In this document: positions 22,735 to 34,830 of the stretch, in pieces
Position numbering within the stretch: position 1 is the first letter of the stretch
Layout: every line of letters begins with the position of its first letter
From: Entonaema liquescens
Lineage: Eukaryota > Ascomycota > Sordariomycetes > Xylariales > Xylariaceae
Assembly (NCBI GenBank): GCA_902805475.1
Contig: CADCSX010000008.1
Span: 310,001 to 374,000 of the forward strand
Length of the DNA stretch: 64,000 nucleotides
Reading direction: 5' to 3'
Made by a program: the position numbers and the translations under genes
Notes under the pieces: model-generated
The model's database searches: none
Told to the model about the DNA's origin: nothing
What the model saw: the letters and a program-made list of their open reading frames with translations, nothing else

Positions 22735-23517
22735 ATGTCTAACCGACAACTCGCCCGCGACACGCAAGTCGAGTTCCAGGCCCGCGTACGCCTTTCTCCA
22801 TTCTCATTTCCCAGTACCTCACCGACGAAACTAACAAATCATCATCTTGTATAGTTCCAAGCGAAGCAGGCGCGCCGAGAAGCGCAAAAGGCAGCGAAGC
22901 AAGACCCACTACTCAAGAAGCAAATCCAGGATCTGTTGAAGAAGGGCGACACTGCTAAGGCCTACCAAAGGCGAAGATGCTGCTCTCGAAGCAGGCCCTC
23001 GCTCAACAGATGGATCAGATGGCGGACATGGCCGAGCTCAGCGTCGCCCAGATCCAGGCCAACAACGCCATGAACCGCATGACGCACATGATGGGCCAGT
23101 CCTCGCGCACCATGACCGCCGCCCAGCGCAACATGAACCCCGAGCGCGTACGTTTCCGTCCCGTCCCGTCCCGTCCCTTCCATCCTCTTACTCTATAAAT
23201 ATATACGCATAAATGCTAACGCCCGCCTACCCTAGACACTGATGACGCTTGAGCAATTCAAGCAGCAGAACGAGGAATACGCCGTCAACAACGGCATCTA
23301 CCAGGACGCCATCTCGCAGACGACGTCCCAGCAGGTCTCCGAGGACGCCGTCCACGAGCTCCTCGGCAAGCTCGCCGACGACGCCGGCGTCCAGCTCAAC
23401 TCCCAGCTCAACTCGGCGCAACCGAGCCGCGCCGAACCCGCCCTCCCCCAGACCGCCGAGCCGACTGCCGAAGAGGAGGACGCCCTGCAGCAGCGTCTCC
23501 GCGCCTTAAGGGCCTAG
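22735..23517 (+). CDS. ESCRT-III (Snf7-domain) protein, CHMP1/Did2-like (one frameshift)
   Basis: Exons are 22735-22785, 22855-23147 and 23236-23517. The product (about 209 aa) is a charged alpha-helical protein: a basic first helix pair (KQARREAQKAAKQDPLLKKQ), the long helix MLLSKQALAQQMDQMADMAE, a Met/Gln-rich middle and the acidic C-terminus EDAVHELLGKLADDAGVQLN, like the MIT-interacting end of CHMP1/Did2. ESCRT-III proteins polymerise on endosomal membranes to form multivesicular bodies. Within exon 2 the frame shifts at 22969-22973: upstream reads DTAKAYQR, downstream AKMLLSKQ, and one missing G in AAAGGCG joins them. The break is most likely a sequence error because both halves are conserved. 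The subfamily call is moderate. A CCGTC pentamer repeat lies in intron 2. Confidence 0.68.
23156..23178. repeat. CCGTC pentanucleotide microsatellite in an intron
   Basis: About four tandem CCGTC units immediately after the donor site of the second intron of the ESCRT-III gene. Confidence 0.8.
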
Positions 23518-24585
23518 AAGACCGATGGCGGAAGCCGAGACGGGGATGGCGATGAGCAGGTAGTGGCTTGAACATAGGCATGTGACCCGACGAGGAGGAG
23601 GCGGGGGTAGTATTGGCATCTTTCTGATGGAGTGCGGGATGGCAGATTTTGCTTAGCATCATGACATAAGGGTTCGGTCTGGCGTTCCGGTTATTGTGCC
23701 TCTTTTTTTTCCCTACCTTTATATACCGATATTATACTTATCGTTGGCGTAGAATAGAACTCGTTCGCGAGTATCAAGATGGAGTTTCCATGCTCGCCTG
23801 CTACTAGTTCTGCTCAGCGTTCCTGTTGGTAGATACCACGCTTAAAGTTTCTCATTAACAATACTTGTTTGATAGTGTATGCTGAAATTAATTTCCTAGC
23901 AGTATCAGTCAAGGGGTATCTACATAGCATGCATGGTAAGGCTAAAACATTTGAATCAAATAACGATATCGCCTAATTTTAAAGTAGTAGCACGTTAGAG
24001 CTTAGATTTAGTAGACAGCTCAGCTCTAACCTCAAGAATCTCTCGTCTAACCCCTGTCATCTCAAAGCTCTGTCTTTGCTACAGCTGTATAGGGAATAAT
24101 CGAAGGGATTATATCCTGATAGTATCTACTCTTACTCATCCCTTATGTTGGTATTCATACACCGGATATTCCATGCTGTCTGTTGGTGCAAAGCAATTAT
24201 TAAACCCATCTATATAAGCAGACTTCGAATATGAACGTGGTGGGTTTATTTACCATTAAAAGAGCTACCGATACTAGAAAATAATTTGACACTTTGCGAA
24301 TGAGGCGTTGACAAACCCTTGCTATGCCTGTCCATAACCTTACGAACCCTCGACCTACACGACAATCGCAATTATTATAGGGTCACTCGAAGCACAAATC
24401 CGTTGAACAAAATGGGGAATTTTATTTCATACAAAGATTATCATAGTCATCATCCCGGTCATACCCTATTACTTTTGTAAATGCTATAGCAATGCAATGC
24501 GTGCGCAATTCGGGCAAGTCTTTTAACACCCCGACTCATTCACATACATGGCAAAATCCCCGCCTTTAAAAAGGTAGTAGGATGA
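23518..24585. other. Convergent intergenic region
   Basis: This stretch lies between the 3' ends of the ESCRT-III and SKI2 genes. It is A/T-rich, with no supportable ORF, RNA gene or obvious repeat. Confidence 0.5.
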
Positions 24586-27500
24586 CTACATGTACAAGCT
24601 AGCAACGGCGGTGATATCCCTCTTAATCATCTCCTGCGCCGTCTGCATCTTCTGATACAGCTCCGGATCGCCAATAATCCGAGCAGCATTCTTAACCTCG
24701 CGGCACGTCTCGTCTAGTCGAGTGATGGTCCGTACAATGGTACCCTCGAGAACGTCCGTCAGATCCGTGATATTCTTGAAGCTCATACCGCGCGCCCACT
24801 CGTATACCACCTCCATGAGGCCAAAGCGGGGACGTGATACAAAGTCGTTGCTATCTTCCGCGCTCTGTATGACTTGGTGTTCCGTTTGCACGGTATTAAC
24901 CTTCTCGCTAATCTCAATGATCGTCTTCATACCACGCTCAAGGTTGCCCGTGAGGTTAGGTACTGATTCTGTCTTCTCCTGGAATACGAAGGCAGAGAGG
25001 AGCGCGGCTATTTCAGCTGGTTCGTAATCCGCAAGTACGTTGTCAAGGATGAGTTCGGTAAGAACAAGTTCATCAGCTGAGTGGATCTCGCAGGCAACTT
25101 TGCCCTTCAGTTGAATACGGGTATCGTCATCAATGAAAGAGAGATCTTTCAAGACTTGAATCCGCTGTTCGTAGTCCGGGAGTAGTTGGAGATTTTGATC
25201 TGCGAGAGCTGAGCGCAGGGACGAAATGTGCTCCTTAATAAGCCACTGGTCATGGCACATGGCGTACTGATGTTTCCATTAGCATCAGGTGGAATAAAAG
25301 ATAGAATAGAATAACTTACGTGTTTCAAGAAGTTCCGACAATATGTGGTAGCGGAGTCTTTGATGATCACTTCTTCTTGTCTGCGCTTCTCGATGATTTC
25401 TTGCAACTGTAGGCTTTTGATCTTGGCAAAGCTGATCTCATTCCACATATCGGTCTCCCAGGTCTTACAGATCTTTGCCATCCGTTCTTCCGCTCTCTTA
25501 CGCGAATCGCCCCGCTCGAAGTAGTCAGGCACAATTCCAGAAGTAAGCTTTCCTGTTAAACACTCAATATCTCCAAGCGGTACATGAACGGCCTTCCCAA
25601 CCAAGGCTTTCTTGCTGCGAGGAAGAGGCGTAAAAAGCTGACGGAATGAATCAACGAAAGGTAGTAAATCAGTCGAGTCACGAGTCTCGCGGTTAATTTT
25701 GATCTCGAAGACGTGGACGGTCGGCTGGCCTCCTGAAGTTTTCGTGCTAACACCGTTTGACAAGAGGATCCCCGGAGTTCGTACGCCGTCTTTATTCCAT
25801 ACAACAAGTCTTGAAGGTGCAAAAAACTTCTTTCCAATTGGAATAGCTAAAAGACCCTTGTACAGCTCCTGCGTTAATTGCTTGTAGTTCATTGATGCCT
25901 GATGACATTGGTCTAGGGACTTATCGCAAATTTTACAAGCCTCTCGTTTGACTTTGGCTAAATCAGCTTCCGATAGCTTAACAGCTTTCTCATGTTCCGG
26001 GAGTAGCTGTTGAGTGGCGTGCTCGGAGAAGCTGCGCTTAATCATTTCTTCGATCTTCAACGCCTCTACTCGTAGTAGGTTTAGAATCATATTGTAGGTC
26101 AATCTGAACTGAGATCTCAGCTTGCTAGGCGGATCCAGTATCATTTTCTGAAGATCTGCTACGGGTGGTGCCTCATCCATGCTGCCAGGAGGCACAATGA
26201 TGACTGACCCAACTGGATCAAGTCCACGACGGCCAGCTCTGCCAGCCATCTGAGTATATTCGCCTGGAAGAAGATTTCTAAACGAGTGACCATCGTGCTT
26301 CCGGTAACCGGAGAACACCACAGTCCTAGTTGGAAGATTTAGACCCATGGCAAATGTCTCTGTTGCAAAGAGCACCTTCACCAAAGTCTGGGCAAATAGA
26401 ATCTCGACAATTTCCTTGACAATTGGTAAGAGACCACCATGATGTACGGCAATACCTCGACTTAAGAGCTCTCGCAGACGAATAATCTGGGGTAGCATTC
26501 GATCCTCAGGCCGTAGGCGTGCTATAGACTTCTGAATAATCATGTGGATGTGGCTCTTCTCTTGAGCAGTCGTGAAGTCTTGGTTGCTTAATGCGTCTGC
26601 GTTTTCCTCACATCTCCTTTTTGAGAAGACGAATATACATGCGGGCAGTAGGTTGGACTTCTTCAAGAATTGTACAAGGTGAACCCAAAGGTTCTTATCC
26701 TGGTTAGCAGAAGAAAAGCCTCCTGGTCGCCCACCGCGACCCATATGGCCAGGAGCATGACTGGCTCTCTGGGGACCTCCTCGGCCTCTTTGCTGACCCC
26801 CGCCACGCTGGCCGCCGCGTTGTTGACCACCACGCTGAGGCCCTCCCCTTTGGTTGCCCCGCTGATTGCTCCCGCCGCGAGCAGCTGGAGCCGGAAGAAC
26901 TTTATCTTTTCCACGTAATGCTTGGTCCGCTTCTTTCCATCCTTTTTCGAGGAATTTCTTTTCGTGGTCAACAATCTTGTGGATGTTCTTGCCAGCCCAT
27001 AGGTAATGTTCTAAGGGCACGGGTCGCTTTGGCGTTGAAATGACGTATATATCCTTCTTCTTGGTCCTACCAACCCAGGAGGCAAATTCGTACGTATTGG
27101 GCACAGTTGCAGATAGCAAGATAAGCGAAACATGCTCTGGAAGCATAATGATGACTTCCTCCCAGACTACACCGCGCTCGAAATCATTCACGTAGTGAAC
27201 CTCATCAAAAATGACAAATTCAACATCTCGAATGAGATCGGCGCCTCTATACAACATACTTCTCAGAATCTCTGTAGTCATAATCAAGCAACTCGCTTCG
27301 GGATTGATTTGAACATCTCCTGTCAAGATTCCAACTTCGTCAAAAGTCTGTCGGAAATCGCGAAATTTCTGGTTGCTCAGGGCTTTAATAGGTGACGTGT
27401 AAATAGCCTTGGTCATATGTCTTGCAGCTAAGGCGATAGCATATTCAGCCACGACGGTCTTTCCGGCGGACGTATGTGCAGCGACGAATACGGAGTCTCC

Positions 27501-28457
27501 TCCCTCAAGATGGTAGATGGCTTCTTTTTGGAACGTATCAAGCTCGAATGGCCACTCTCTGGCCATATCTGGAACAAGCTCTCTGAAATTGGTGATATCG
27601 CGATTGATATCCACCATATGTGCCCATTCTCGGCCGGCTTTCCTTGCTTTAGCTGATGAAAGGTTACCGTGAGGCTCTAAAGCCGGGAATTCGACGGGTA
27701 GTAGTGTATCAATATCCTCCGAATCTTCCTCATCGGCTTCCACTTCAATATCATTGGTGTCTGTATGTCCATTGGTTTCTTCAGCTTCGGGTCCTTGCTC
27801 AGGTTCTTGATCAAGCTCAGCCTCGATTGCCTTCGCCTCTTTTTCGTCGACTTTAGATTTCTTTTTGCTGAAATCAATTCCCCTCTCCATACCAGGGGCC
27901 ACTTGGAGAAGGCCAGCCTCGGTACCTAGTTTGATAACACGTTCTAGCTTATTCTGAGTGCCGGTAGCGTTGGGACGTAACATCTGGTCTTCCATAGCAG
28001 CAGTTGCCTCAACACCATCCAGTCCACCAGGTGCAAAGGGGAAGAAACCGGCAGCTCCACGCACAAAGTCAGCACGACTGCCAGGCTTTCGCATAAGCGA
28101 AGTAGAGTTTTTGGCCGTGGCGCTGTTGGCTGGTACGGTAACATTTTGATACCCCGTTACCCTGCCTTCGAGACCTTGACGTTGGAAGCGTGTGACGGTC
28201 CGAGTCTGAGTAGGCGCAATGCGGAACAATTCGGTTAGATCTGTCGGACTGTCCCATCTTTGCTGTAGCCGATTGAGCCAGTCGGTAGAGAACGTATTAG
28301 AGGGTGTTAGAAATTTCTGTTCGAGCTCTGCTTTTAACGCTGTTGGATCTTGCTTGAATCGTTTGCGAGGGCCTTGTTGGAAGAGAATATCGTCAATAGT
28401 TGTATCGTCACTGATGTGAAGCTTTTGAATAGCTTCTACCAGGTCTGGGGACGCCAT
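24586..28457 (-). CDS. SKI2: SKI2-like RNA helicase of the Ski/exosome cofactor complex
   Basis: Two exons, 28457-25320 and 25266-24586, encode 1272 aa, the usual Ski2 length. Ski2 unwinds mRNA and feeds it to the cytoplasmic exosome with Ski3 and Ski8. The N-terminal arm is followed by a DExH core: Walker A AHTSAGKT (about residue 324), motif II DEVHYV (about 420), SATVPN and the motif VI QMAGRAGRRGLD. An RGG-rich low-complexity insert lies at about residues 522-581, between the two RecA domains. The C-terminus has the Ski2/Mtr4 winged-helix and DSHCT helical region ending ITAVASLYM. The intron (GTAAGT...CAG) joins FLKH to YAMCHDQW. Motifs and length favour Ski2 over Mtr4, which lacks this N-terminal arm. 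Confidence 0.95.
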
Positions 28458-28843
28458 GCTTCTTTGAAAGATAACTTGGAGTCAAAGAAGCCAACGCTCC
28501 AAACACTTGTGAGGGAAACTTAGGACGGTACCATTAAATGACGTTTGCGATGTGTGAAGTTAGTGGGTTGATTGCTGGTGGGTCAGCGGGTTGGTGGGAT
28601 GCTGTAGTATATTTAGGTACCACTATCTTAGCCGTTGACTGTTATCGTAAGTGCCCGACGAGCTTTTATCGATAAGGACTACTACAAGCAAAACATAACT
28701 GAAGACACCACAACTAAGGAGTTGACTGCTTTATGAATTAATATCATTCCAGTATTTACGCTCATTACGATTCAAGGACGTAGTATAAACGCCCTTACGT
28801 GCATTATCATACAATAATTCGTACCCAGGCTAATTTCGGACTA
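28458..28843. other. SKI2 promoter / CSM3 3' flank
   Basis: A 386-bp spacer between two minus-strand genes. It contains G/T-rich repeats of GTTGGTGGG type near 28563-28600. No gene is seen. Confidence 0.45.
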
Positions 28844-30119
28844 TCACCATAATCCATCCATCTCTGCCATAGCTTCCTCTTCCTCTGCATCTGCATCTGC
28901 ATCTGCTGAGTTTTTGTTTACCTCCTTTGTCTCCTTAACCGTCGACCCTATAGGTTTCTTCGCTTGCTCCTCACTTTCTGCTTCTGCCATTATCGCGTCT
29001 AAATCATCTTCGTCGTTATCCACGCTAGGTTGCGTTGGTTTCACTGTAGGGTTAGGAGCTTGCTTCGGAGGTTCGGAGTGAGCTTCGGCTTCAGCCATTA
29101 GTGCATCTAAATCGTCCTCATCTGGTTCGTCTCTTGATTGGCTTGGTTTACTAGTACCATTTCCAAATAGAGAAGTAGGTTTCGTACGTTGCGCTTCTTC
29201 TTCAGCCATCAGTGCATCTAGGTCATCTTCGTCCGGCTCATCGCCAGTTCCGAATAAGGATGCGCTGGTAGGCCCTGTACCAGCATTTTCGCCTCCAAAT
29301 AGTGATTTACTTGTGGGCTGTGTTGTCTTTGATGCTCGTGGCGTAGCACCATATATATCGTCGTCGTCATCAGGTACATCGTCTTGTAAAGGTGTTTGCG
29401 CTCTTTCACTTCCTCGATCTTGGAATATAGGAGTAATCCTAGCAGGAAATACTGCAGGTGCGCGCTCCTCTGGTTCATCGCGGAACTCGGGATAGAGGTC
29501 ATTGATGTCTACGTCAAGCCCAGCCGGCTTGGGTTTCCCTTCCTCGATCCACTCTGTGCGCTTCATCCGCATATATTTCTTATGGCCTGCTTTCTCTGCC
29601 ATAGCCGCAGCGTCTAAGAACTTAGCCTTAGGAAATAAATCGTCGAACCAGAGTTGATAAAAGGAGAGGAGTCTAGCGGTATCGGAGAACTGGACTGTTG
29701 TTAGATACTCGACGTTGATCTCTTAGAAACATATATAGAATATTTGTACTTCATGTCCTTTGCCTTTAAACTTTAAATCTCTGGCTTTTCTTCGTAACCT
29801 CGGAATGCCTTTCTCGGAGAGCAATCTAAACCTGATAAGCCCACATCCTCTAACAATACCATGTGGTTATCAATGGTACGAACCTGCTTTCATCTAATTT
29901 CACAATCGGGGCTCTGACTTTCTTCTGTACGGCTACTTCTTCATCAATTCCCAGACCGGTGGCGTCTTTGCGCTTCTTGGACTGCTGTGTGGTGTCATTG
30001 CTAGGAGCTTCGTTTCCGGATTCCGCAAAAGGGTCATCATCGACGTCGTAATTGTCTATATCGGTGTTTAATGGTCTTTTTAAAGTCGAAGATGACTTCT
30101 GTGCTCCTCGTGATGCCAT
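28844..30119 (-). CDS. CSM3: Csm3/Swi3 (TIPIN) replication fork protection complex subunit
   Basis: Exons 30119-29884, 29825-29750 and 29689-28844 encode 385 aa. With Tof1/Swi1, Csm3 stabilises stalled replication forks and supports the S-phase checkpoint. The Swi3 domain spans exons 2-3: RLLSEKGIPRLRRKARDLKF, GKGHEFSDTARLLSFYQLWF and DDLFPKAKFLDA, through KRTEWIEEGKP. The acidic C-terminus has three near-identical copies of DEDDLDALMAE (genomic 28988-29252), like the RPA-binding motif of the family. The end is Asp/Ala/Glu repeats from GCATCT hexamers. The intron 2 acceptor is the second AG (TCCAG), which gives HEFSD. The gene is divergent from the complex I gene across about 370 bp. Confidence 0.92.
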
Positions 30120-30489
30120 TTTTGTGGTATTGATTGAGTGCTTGCCAAAGTTGTGATTTTGTAAGTGGTAGAGGCAGGCCGCAAGACGCGTCGCATTACT
30201 GGAAGACGCGATTGAACGTGGGGTCTTTTTGGTAAAGTTAAATTGAATTTTGATGGCGGACTTGGTAGCAGGTACGTACCTTGCCCAGTCGGAGTGCATT
30301 ATGTAATCGTATGCCCAGTGCCGCGGGACCTTGTAAGTACATGTACTATCCCCCGAAGAAGTCCCGCTTACCTCATCCATCTCCAAGACCTCGCGATTTC
30401 GAAGCTTCCCATGATTGCCGCTGACAACCATCGATAATACGAAGATACTATACCGAAGCTTTTGGGGAGTCCAATTCCACTCCGCGAGC
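30120..30489. promoter_or_regulatory. Shared divergent promoter of CSM3 and nuo21
   Basis: A 370-bp intergenic region separates the CSM3 start (minus) from the complex I subunit start (plus). A minus-strand frame that extends CSM3 upstream has no homology and is better read as leader. No specific element was identified. Confidence 0.5.
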
Positions 30490-31266
30490 ATGGCGAACCC
30501 TCCGCAGCAGACGTATATCCCAAGCAAAATCGTCAAGTCCGAGTACCCCGTATGTTTTGGCTACCAATTGGTTTTAAAGATAGCTCGCTAATCTGAATTA
30601 TAATTTAGCTCATCGACAATGACCCGTACGTATCGACCTCGAAGCTACGAGACATTAGCCCGCAGTTATATCACCTGACTAACAAGTGCGCTGTGATATT
30701 ATAGACATTTCAAGAGGGTGGTAGGCTATGCCAGGCCATCAGACTACGTACACGGTACCGTAGCCGCCGCCGCAGGTCCGGGCCTGCTATGGACGATGGA
30801 GAAATTCGCACCCTCGCATGTTGGACGAGGCGGTTTCGCGAGAGCTATGCGGTTAGCCGGCGTAATTGGTGCGATGGGCGGATTCCTATATTTCTACCAA
30901 CGATCAAGTCGTATGTCCTACTACCCCATTATTTGTTATCCGAAAGATTGCTTGTATTGACGAGGTGCGCTGTTGCGTATAGTACGATTCTACGGTATGT
31001 CGGAGAACGCCCGCGAGGTGGAGCTAGACATGAGAGAGATGGTGGACAAGGTTAAGGCAGGCCAACCACTCTACGGCGAGAGCAAATTGACGCCGCACAT
31101 GCAAGGTGTTGCGGCTCGCCAGTCGCGGTATTCCGCTCTCTTCACCGCGGTGCTGCCCTGGTTTAACTTCGTCAATCATAACCAGCACGGTGTTGACACA
31201 GCGAAGTACTACCGACAAGCAGAGCAGGAACTGGAGGCTGAGCGCCTCGGCAAGGCCAGTTCGTAA
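30490..31266 (+). CDS. nuo21: NADH:ubiquinone oxidoreductase (complex I) 21-kDa subunit
   Basis: Exons are 30490-30549, 30609-30625 (17 nt), 30705-30910 and 30983-31266, giving 188 aa. It is an accessory subunit of mitochondrial complex I in the inner membrane. The start MANPPQQTYIPSKIVKSEYP and the core PLIDNDPHFKRVVGYARPSDY match the fungal NADH-ubiquinone oxidoreductase 21-kDa family. Two hydrophobic segments follow (TVAAAAGPGLLWTMEKF; RLAGVIGAMGGFLYFYQRS), then the C-terminal family domain (YGMSENAREVELDMREM ... LPWFNFVNHNQHGVDTAKYY). Phase is kept through the 17-nt microexon LIDNDP, which any automated model is likely to miss. Confidence 0.93.
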
Positions 31267-31623
31267 AGAGCAATGGCCATATCCGAAGATAAAAAAGCTC
31301 CTGTTACATGTACATATACCGATGTTCGTCGGCTAGTAAAAGGCCAAGTTCCAGAGACTAAAATACAGCAGGAAATGCAAAGTTCAAGGTTTTTTTTTTT
31401 TTTTTTAATTCATATATTATGTACATGCTGTGTACATGTTATAAAATTGCTTATTTAAGCTATAACGGCTATAAAAAGGGGGAGGGGGGATATATAGAGA
31501 TACAATTCCCGCCATATATTAGCTTGGTATTGTAATAGATACCTGGATGGGCAACTGATAATTACTTCCATCCAACTTCAAGAACTTGGGGTTAAGGGTT
31601 CGGATGTCGTGAATAAGAATACA
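31267..31623. other. Convergent intergenic region with a T15-type tract
   Basis: The 3' flank between nuo21 and the Zn2Cys6 gene. It contains a long T tract (31390-31406), a repeated GTACATG near 31420-31438 and a purine-rich stretch at about 31477-31488. No gene is seen. Confidence 0.5.
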
Positions 31624-34338
31624 TCACGATGGCCAACTCGAGGGGTTTATTCCCGAAAGATCTTCCTCTAGTAACCCCAGCATGTGATTGCCTCCTGAGA
31701 ACCAATCCCCTAGCTGCGCTGTCTGTGCCATTGACCTGGCCTCGTCATTGGTGCCAGTCAAGCCGAAATCGGTCGTGCTGCCTTCCATTGGCATGAACCC
31801 GAGTTGGCTCAAGTACATATTAAACTCGTTGCCCACAGGCACCATGTCCTGATCGACGGGTTGTTGCGCCTTGGCCTCGATGTACAGCTGGGCGATATTA
31901 TATAATACCTGACATAGTTGATGCAACTTGCTGATTGATTGTGATAAGTCGCAGGTTGCTTCAAGCGATTGGACGAAGTCCGCTAGCCGTTGCAAATCCT
32001 CCGCACTTGATGTTTCGATTACCAAACAGAAAATGACGATAAATGGGATGAATGGCGCATAGAGAATTGTCCTTTGAACATGAGGAAAAGGGTTAGTTTT
32101 AGAAGCTCGCGGGTATGGGTAGGTAGCAAGCGATTCTCACCAGTGAATATATACTATCTTTAACGACTGGTTGTCCATCATCTCCATGGCTTCTTGATGA
32201 CACGTCATGGCTGCTCGAGCTGAGTCGATACACTCCTCCGAAAATGTGCGTGAACGAGTCCCTGTGGGTGGCATGGCACGGTACGTAAGGGCCAAGGATG
32301 AAAGATATGACTATAGTAAATTAGCAGTAGTCTTTCGGGGGTATTTAATGGGTAAGGGTGGGTTTAAAGGTTGGTTCGGGGGGGAGATTTCATGTTACGT
32401 ACAACTTCATCCGATTTTAACATTATGGCGAACATACGGCCCTCTGCAGCGTCGGAAGCGTTAAATTCAGAGTAGAGCGCTAAGCCCTCCGCCATCAGAT
32501 GCTTTTGCTCTGAAGTTAGAATATCGACTTGCTCGGCACGATACGTTTCGGATTGTCGCAAGGCACCGGGACTATATAAACGCTCGTATATACGACCTTG
32601 TATCTGCGCATGCTTGATCCACAACGTCATGACCTCGTTACCCGGATACGTTGCTGCCTTGGTTTCAGGAACGATGTGCGGCAGTGAGATATCGTAGTCC
32701 TGTAGGATAGAGGCTCGACCTAACCGCAGGGATAGCCCCTTGTCTAACATATACGTACACCAAAATAGCAGAGACTTGTCTGCCTTCTTCTGCGGACTGT
32801 CATCTTTCATACTATGAATTTGGTGAAGGCCCAGTGTCCGGCACATATGCGCAGCCCGCTCCGCCAGAAGCCATGCTAAGGACGGTCGCGAAATATCTAT
32901 AGAGAAACTCGACTTTTAGTGCTATCGCGTTAGTCTAGTGATTCAATCGACAAAATATTTTGAAGGTTTCACTTGTACTTGAAAAGCAATAGTAGACTCA
33001 CAGCCATAAGTAAGGCCTCGATATTTTCCAATGTTGCTGGCATAAGAAGATTTAGATGGGACAATACAGTGTCTAAGTTCTTCTGGCACATATTAAAGTA
33101 TCGGTCGGCTTCCTCCTTCTCTTCAGGAGTCTTCGCACCCAGTTTCACTTCGAAGAACACATACGCAAGACCGGAATTCACGAGGATAAACGTCGCGTCC
33201 GTGATATCCTCCGTGTTGAAATAGACACGCCGACATTGATCGGTAAAATGCTCCACATCTATAAAGCAATATAGGACGGCAAGCATCATTGGTAATGGAC
33301 CATCTATATGGAGGGTAAGCGAGCTCTAGAAATACGGCATTTATTTGAGTGTATTAAATACATACGTTTCATGGCTCGAAGCGTTTGTGCCACGATCTCC
33401 ATTGGGGGCAAAGGTAGATCCCGTAGAGGTGTCTTGGAGTGTTGCTTTTGGCCAGGTATGCGAAACTCATGGAAGGACGAGACCATCCGCCGGTTTTCCT
33501 GCATCTGTACAATCTGCTTTAAGGATGATAAGGCCGCATCAATCTTGGAGTTAGTGCCTTGTTGTTCCAACGGAGTTCCCTGTACGGCATGTTCAAGAAA
33601 CTCGCTCGCGAACGCCGTATGTGCGGCTAGCGACGAGTTGCCCTCGAAGTCTCCCGCATCTTCGGGATCGAATACCGTGCTAGATGTATCATCTCTACTA
33701 TTAAGAGATAATGGGGTTAGCTTTTCGAACTGTCGTCGTGTAGAGTTTTCGGTAGTAGAGGATGTAGATGCTGAGATCGGGCTTAGATTTCGGAGGAGTG
33801 TCTCGATACCACTGAGTCGCTCCTCGATCATGTCAATCTTCCGCTCACTATGGGATACCAAGTTCCTGTTAGTAAGCATACCCTTTGATTATTAAAGTCT
33901 CTGGCACGGAGGTTAATATTCTCCTTACTATTGGCTAGAAATTAAGACTCGTTGTCGTGGTTCCTTAGGCTTTTGGCCAGCTCCTGTGGAACTACACGAT
34001 CTCTTGGCGCTTCGACAGTTGGAGCAGGGCGACTCCTTGTCGCAACGTATCTACCAACATGAGTTTACATGTTAATAAGCTGAATGGTCTCGCCGTAGGG
34101 ATGACAGGGGAGGCAGACGGTTGTAGGGTAAGCTCCTCACCTTCCTAAGTCTGCATTGGTCACACTATGATGCGAAGGTTACTTAGCCATCAGGTCTTAG
34201 TCAAGAAATAGCGATAGTATCACGGTAGGGGCAAGCATAATTCAGTATAACGGGGCCGACGGGTTCCGGGTTCTCACTTACTGCTCGCCGGGGCCCAGGA
34301 GACCCTGGACCACCGGCCTCGGACACCTCGGTGTCCAT
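31624..34338 (-). CDS. Zn2Cys6 fungal-type transcription factor
   Basis: Eight predicted exons: 34338-34282, 34164-34141 (24 nt), 34050-33929, 33847-33366, 33303-about 32998, 32896-32399, 32261-32141 and 32071-31624, giving about 685 aa. The binuclear zinc cluster is split over three exons: CDQCRLRK (microexon) and IRCDKESPCSNCRSAKRSC, exactly CX2CX6CX5CX2CX6C. A linker and short coiled coil follow (ISSQYERKIDMIEERL). The fungal transcription-factor middle homology region includes MCRTLGLHQIHS and FWCTYMLDKGLSLRLGR. The junction between exons 5 and 6 is uncertain: GCT|GTGAGT is the better donor but gives the wrong phase, while a donor 4 nt later keeps it. Targets unknown; the neighbouring genes give no clue. 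Confidence 0.85.
34141..34164 (-). other. 24-nt microexon encoding the first half of the zinc cluster
   Basis: Bounded by ATAG at its 5' side and GTGAGG at its 3' side, it encodes CDQCRLRK, the first two cysteines of the Zn2Cys6 cluster. The flanking exons supply RRA and IRCDK. Without it the DNA-binding domain is lost. Confidence 0.85.
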
Positions 34339-34830
34339 TGCGGCGTTTATAGTTAATTGCTCCTCTTTGGCTAGTTGCAGGTTGCTGTCGTCACATGCGG
34401 GGACCGTAGAACAATAGGCTGTAACTATGACTATTCAAAAGTAGTCTTTCTTTCGGGCTTAAGTTGACATTTGGCTCTCGTCCAGGCGGTCTGCTTAAAT
34501 ATCGGGACCCGCGGATCCCGGAACGGGGGTTGGTTTTTAAAGGCTTGGTCTGGCAGTTGAGCATTAGCTTAACTAGATTCAAAGAATGATTAACTAACTA
34601 GGTATACTTCATAGAGAAGTACCAACTAGGTCAAGCACTGTAGTTTATTATGGATTCAAACTGCAATTACTGACGTTGACTAGTTTCTCATTAATCTGCA
34701 ATGCTAGCTAATATAGTATAACTGCTTGTTAGTGAAGAGAAAACATACACGACGGTATATAATTACCCTTGCTAGCTAAACTGGTGTTTAATAAACTCCA
34801 TGAGTAGCGGAAAACTATATGTTTTTAACG
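34339..34830. other. Promoter side of the Zn2Cys6 gene, grading into AT-rich sequence
   Basis: GC content falls sharply from about 34560 onward, forming the left border of the AT-rich block. No gene is seen. Confidence 0.5.

Noticed and set aside
33308..33895. Plus-strand 195-aa ORF over the Zn2Cys6 gene.
   Set aside because: It overlaps a well-supported exon of the regulator and lacks domain features.
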